Of a stretch of 64,000 bases of DNA, positions 62,683 to 64,000 are shown piece after piece. The translations under genes were made by a program, and so were the position numbers. The stretch's first letter is position 1. Every line of letters starts with the position of its first letter. The notes under the pieces are model-generated. The model had not been told where the DNA came from and did not search any database. It worked only from the letters and a program-made list of their open reading frames with translations. The stretch is from Pseudarthrobacter sulfonivorans (GTDB lineage: Bacteria > Actinomycetota > Actinomycetes > Actinomycetales > Micrococcaceae), in the NCBI RefSeq assembly GCF_024391045.1, contig NZ_JANFCZ010000013.1:44654-108653 (forward strand), read 5' to 3'.

Positions 62683-64000
62683 ATGCAGGTGAACTCTGAG
62701 CCAACTACCCGGCAGGCCCCGCCGCAACCGACAGTCCCCGTGCCGCCCGGACGGAAGGCGGGGGCCGCCGTCGTCGGTCAGCAACCCAGTGCCGGCGACG
62801 CCGAAAAGGCGGCAGCGCTGCGGAAGATGAAAATGCTGGCGCTGGCACTCCTCCTTGCCATGGCCGTCATTTTTGTGTTCGCCTTCGCCCTGCAGAAGGA
62901 CTACCCGTGGCTGCAGTACGTCCGCGCCGCGGCGGAGGGCGGCATGGTGGGCGCGCTGGCCGACTGGTTCGCCGTGACCGCGCTGTTTAAGTACCCCATG
63001 GGCATCAAGATCCCGCACACCGCCATTATCCCGCGCCGCAAGGACCAGATCGGGGCGTCGCTGGGCGAGTTCGTGGAAACCAACTTCCTTTCCGAGGAGG
63101 TTGTCCAGGAGAAGCTCGCGTCGGTGGACGTGGCTCGGAAGGCGGGTGCGTGGCTGTCCGGCCCCGGCGGCGCCGAGCGGGTAGCCAAGGAGGGTGCCGC
63201 CGTCATCCGCGGTGCCTTCAAGGTACTGAACGACGACGACGTCCAGGCCGTTATCGAGTCGATGGTCCGCAAGCACCTGCTCGCGCCGCCGTGGGGGCCT
63301 CCCGTGGGCAGGCTCGCCGCCCGGATCTTCGCCGACGGCCACCACCACACCCTGGTGGACCTGCTGGTGGACCGGACGGTGGACTGGGTCCGGGACAACC
63401 ATGAAACCGTGAGCAGGCTGGTCTCTGACCGGTCGCCGCAGTGGGTCCCGCAGTTCGTGGACGGGCTCGTGGGCGACAAGGTGTACCTGGAAATCCTCAA
63501 GTTCACCAAGGCCGTGCAGGCCGATCCGCAGCACCAGGTCCGGCAGTCCATTGACACCTACCTCACCTCGCTCGCGCAGGACCTGCAGCACGATCCGGTG
63601 ATGATCGCCCGGGCCGAAGGCATCAAGGCACAAGTGCTGGGCGATCCGGAGGTCCGCGAACTGGCGTCCCGCACCTGGGGCACCATCAAGGCGGCGCTGC
63701 TCGGCGCCGTCGACGATCCCCACAGCGAGCTGACCATCAAGTTCAAGGCCGCCGTGCACGACTTCGGCACCCGACTGGTGGTTGATCCGGAGCTGGCCGG
63801 CAAGGTCAACGCGTGGATCGGCGACGCAGCCGGGTACCTGGTGCGGACGTACCGCTCGGACATCGCCGGCGTCATCACCGATACCGTGGCGCGGTGGGAC
63901 GCCGAGGAAACTTCCCAGAAGATCGAACTCCAGGTGGGCAAGGACCTGCAGTTCATCCGGATCAACGGCACCGTGGTGGGCTCCCTGGCCGGGCTGGCCA
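62683..64000 (+). CDS. DUF445 membrane protein, 3' end beyond the window
   Basis: The forward strand reads open from an ATG at 62683 to the window end, 439 codons. After a Pro-rich start and one membrane helix (LALALLLAMAVIFVFAFAL) comes the DUF445 domain: AAAEGGMVGALADWFAVTALFKYPMGIKIPHTAIIPRRKDQIGASLGEFVETNFL. This is the typical conserved lead of the family. Later parts are mostly long helices. Function unknown; the C-terminus lies outside the window. Confidence 0.9.
   Translation, partial: MQVNSEPTTRQAPPQPTVPVPPGRKAGAAVVGQQPSAGDAEKAAALRKMKMLALALLLAMAVIFVFAFALQKDYPWLQYVRAAAEGGMVGALADWFAVTALFKYPMGIKIPHTAIIPRRKDQIGASLGEFVETNFLSEEVVQEKLASVDVARKAGAWLSGPGGAERVAKEGAAVIRGAFKVLNDDDVQAVIESMVRKHLLAPPWGPPVGRLAARIFADGHHHTLVDLLVDRTVDWVRDNHETVSRLVSDRSPQWVPQFVDGLVGDKVYLEILKFTKAVQADPQHQVRQSIDTYLTSLAQDLQHDPVMIARAEGIKAQVLGDPEVRELASRTWGTIKAALLGAVDDPHSELTIKFKAAVHDFGTRLVVDPELAGKVNAWIGDAAGYLVRTYRSDIAGVITDTVARWDAEETSQKIELQVGKDLQFIRINGTVVGSLAGLA

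Overview
The window is high-GC actinobacterial chromosome and most resembles Arthrobacter/Pseudarthrobacter (Micrococcaceae). Pointers are GC-rich codon use, AGGAGG-like ribosome sites, an Asp23-type envelope-stress operon, a PPDK-like rifamycin phosphotransferase relative, a SigB/SigF-class sigma factor and many GTGA/ATGA coupled starts. It looks like ordinary core and accessory chromosome: no insertion sequence, prophage, CRISPR array or rRNA operon was seen. The gene cut at position 1 (sugar ABC permease) and the one cut at 64000 (DUF445 protein) are truncated by the window edge only.

Layout. 1-3.9 kb: sugar ABC transporter (permease, lipoprotein binding protein) divergent from a GH13 alpha-glucosidase, with a LacI-type operator between. 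3.9-6.3 kb: five-gene Asp23/AmaP/DUF2273 operon with every junction overlapping by 4 bp. 6.5-6.9 kb: tRNA-Glu, tRNA-Asp and tRNA-Phe with promoter and UUCG-loop terminator. 7-13 kb: PolX-like PHP protein, DsbA-like oxidoreductase, EamA exporter, small metallopeptidase, CDF metal exporter and an NlpC/P60 wall hydrolase. 13-21.7 kb: ABC exporter plus LolA/RseB-like protein, Rph-like PEP-utilising enzyme, universal stress protein, FAD/NAD-fold protein and a CopC-like protein. 21.8-26.9 kb: class II UvrA, NCS2 purine permease and HutG. 26.9-33 kb: CitA/CitB-type two-component system divergent from tctCBA plus a universal stress protein. 34-38.3 kb: hutH, hutU and an IclR regulator. 38.5-48.6 kb: small redox, regulator and transporter units. 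48.6-53.8 kb: SigB/F-family sigma factor and a membrane/stress cluster (tail-anchored protein, holin-family protein, DUF3618, YihY). 54-57.9 kb: glycosyltransferase, PIG-L/methyltransferase fusion and acyl-CoA-dehydrogenase-like operon, then an O-methyltransferase. 58-64 kb: thiamine-binding protein, TetR, small ORFs, AzlCD, GDPD and DUF445.

How parts work together. Histidine use is spread over two loci (hutG at 26 kb, hutHU at 34-37 kb), but one 16-bp palindrome, GTCYGGGATWCCRGAC, lies before hutG, hutU and the iclR gene, so one regulon is likely. The CitAB-like pair probably senses a tricarboxylate taken up by TctCBA. The XRE regulator at 40 kb sits in an operon whose promoter holds two matching ATGTAA-N8-TKACAT palindromes. 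The stress cluster at 50.5 kb starts from a SigB-like GTTT-N15-GGGTAC promoter and lies near the sigma gene.

The most unusual items are the shared 9-nt-period repeats before the NlpC/P60 gene and an unknown 87-aa gene, the perfect intergenic palindromes that do not read as terminators, a predicted leaderless gene, a 15-aa leader ORF with a hairpin over its ribosome site, and the uncharacterised PIG-L/methyltransferase/ACAD/GT operon. All assignments come from reading motifs by eye; no database search was run.
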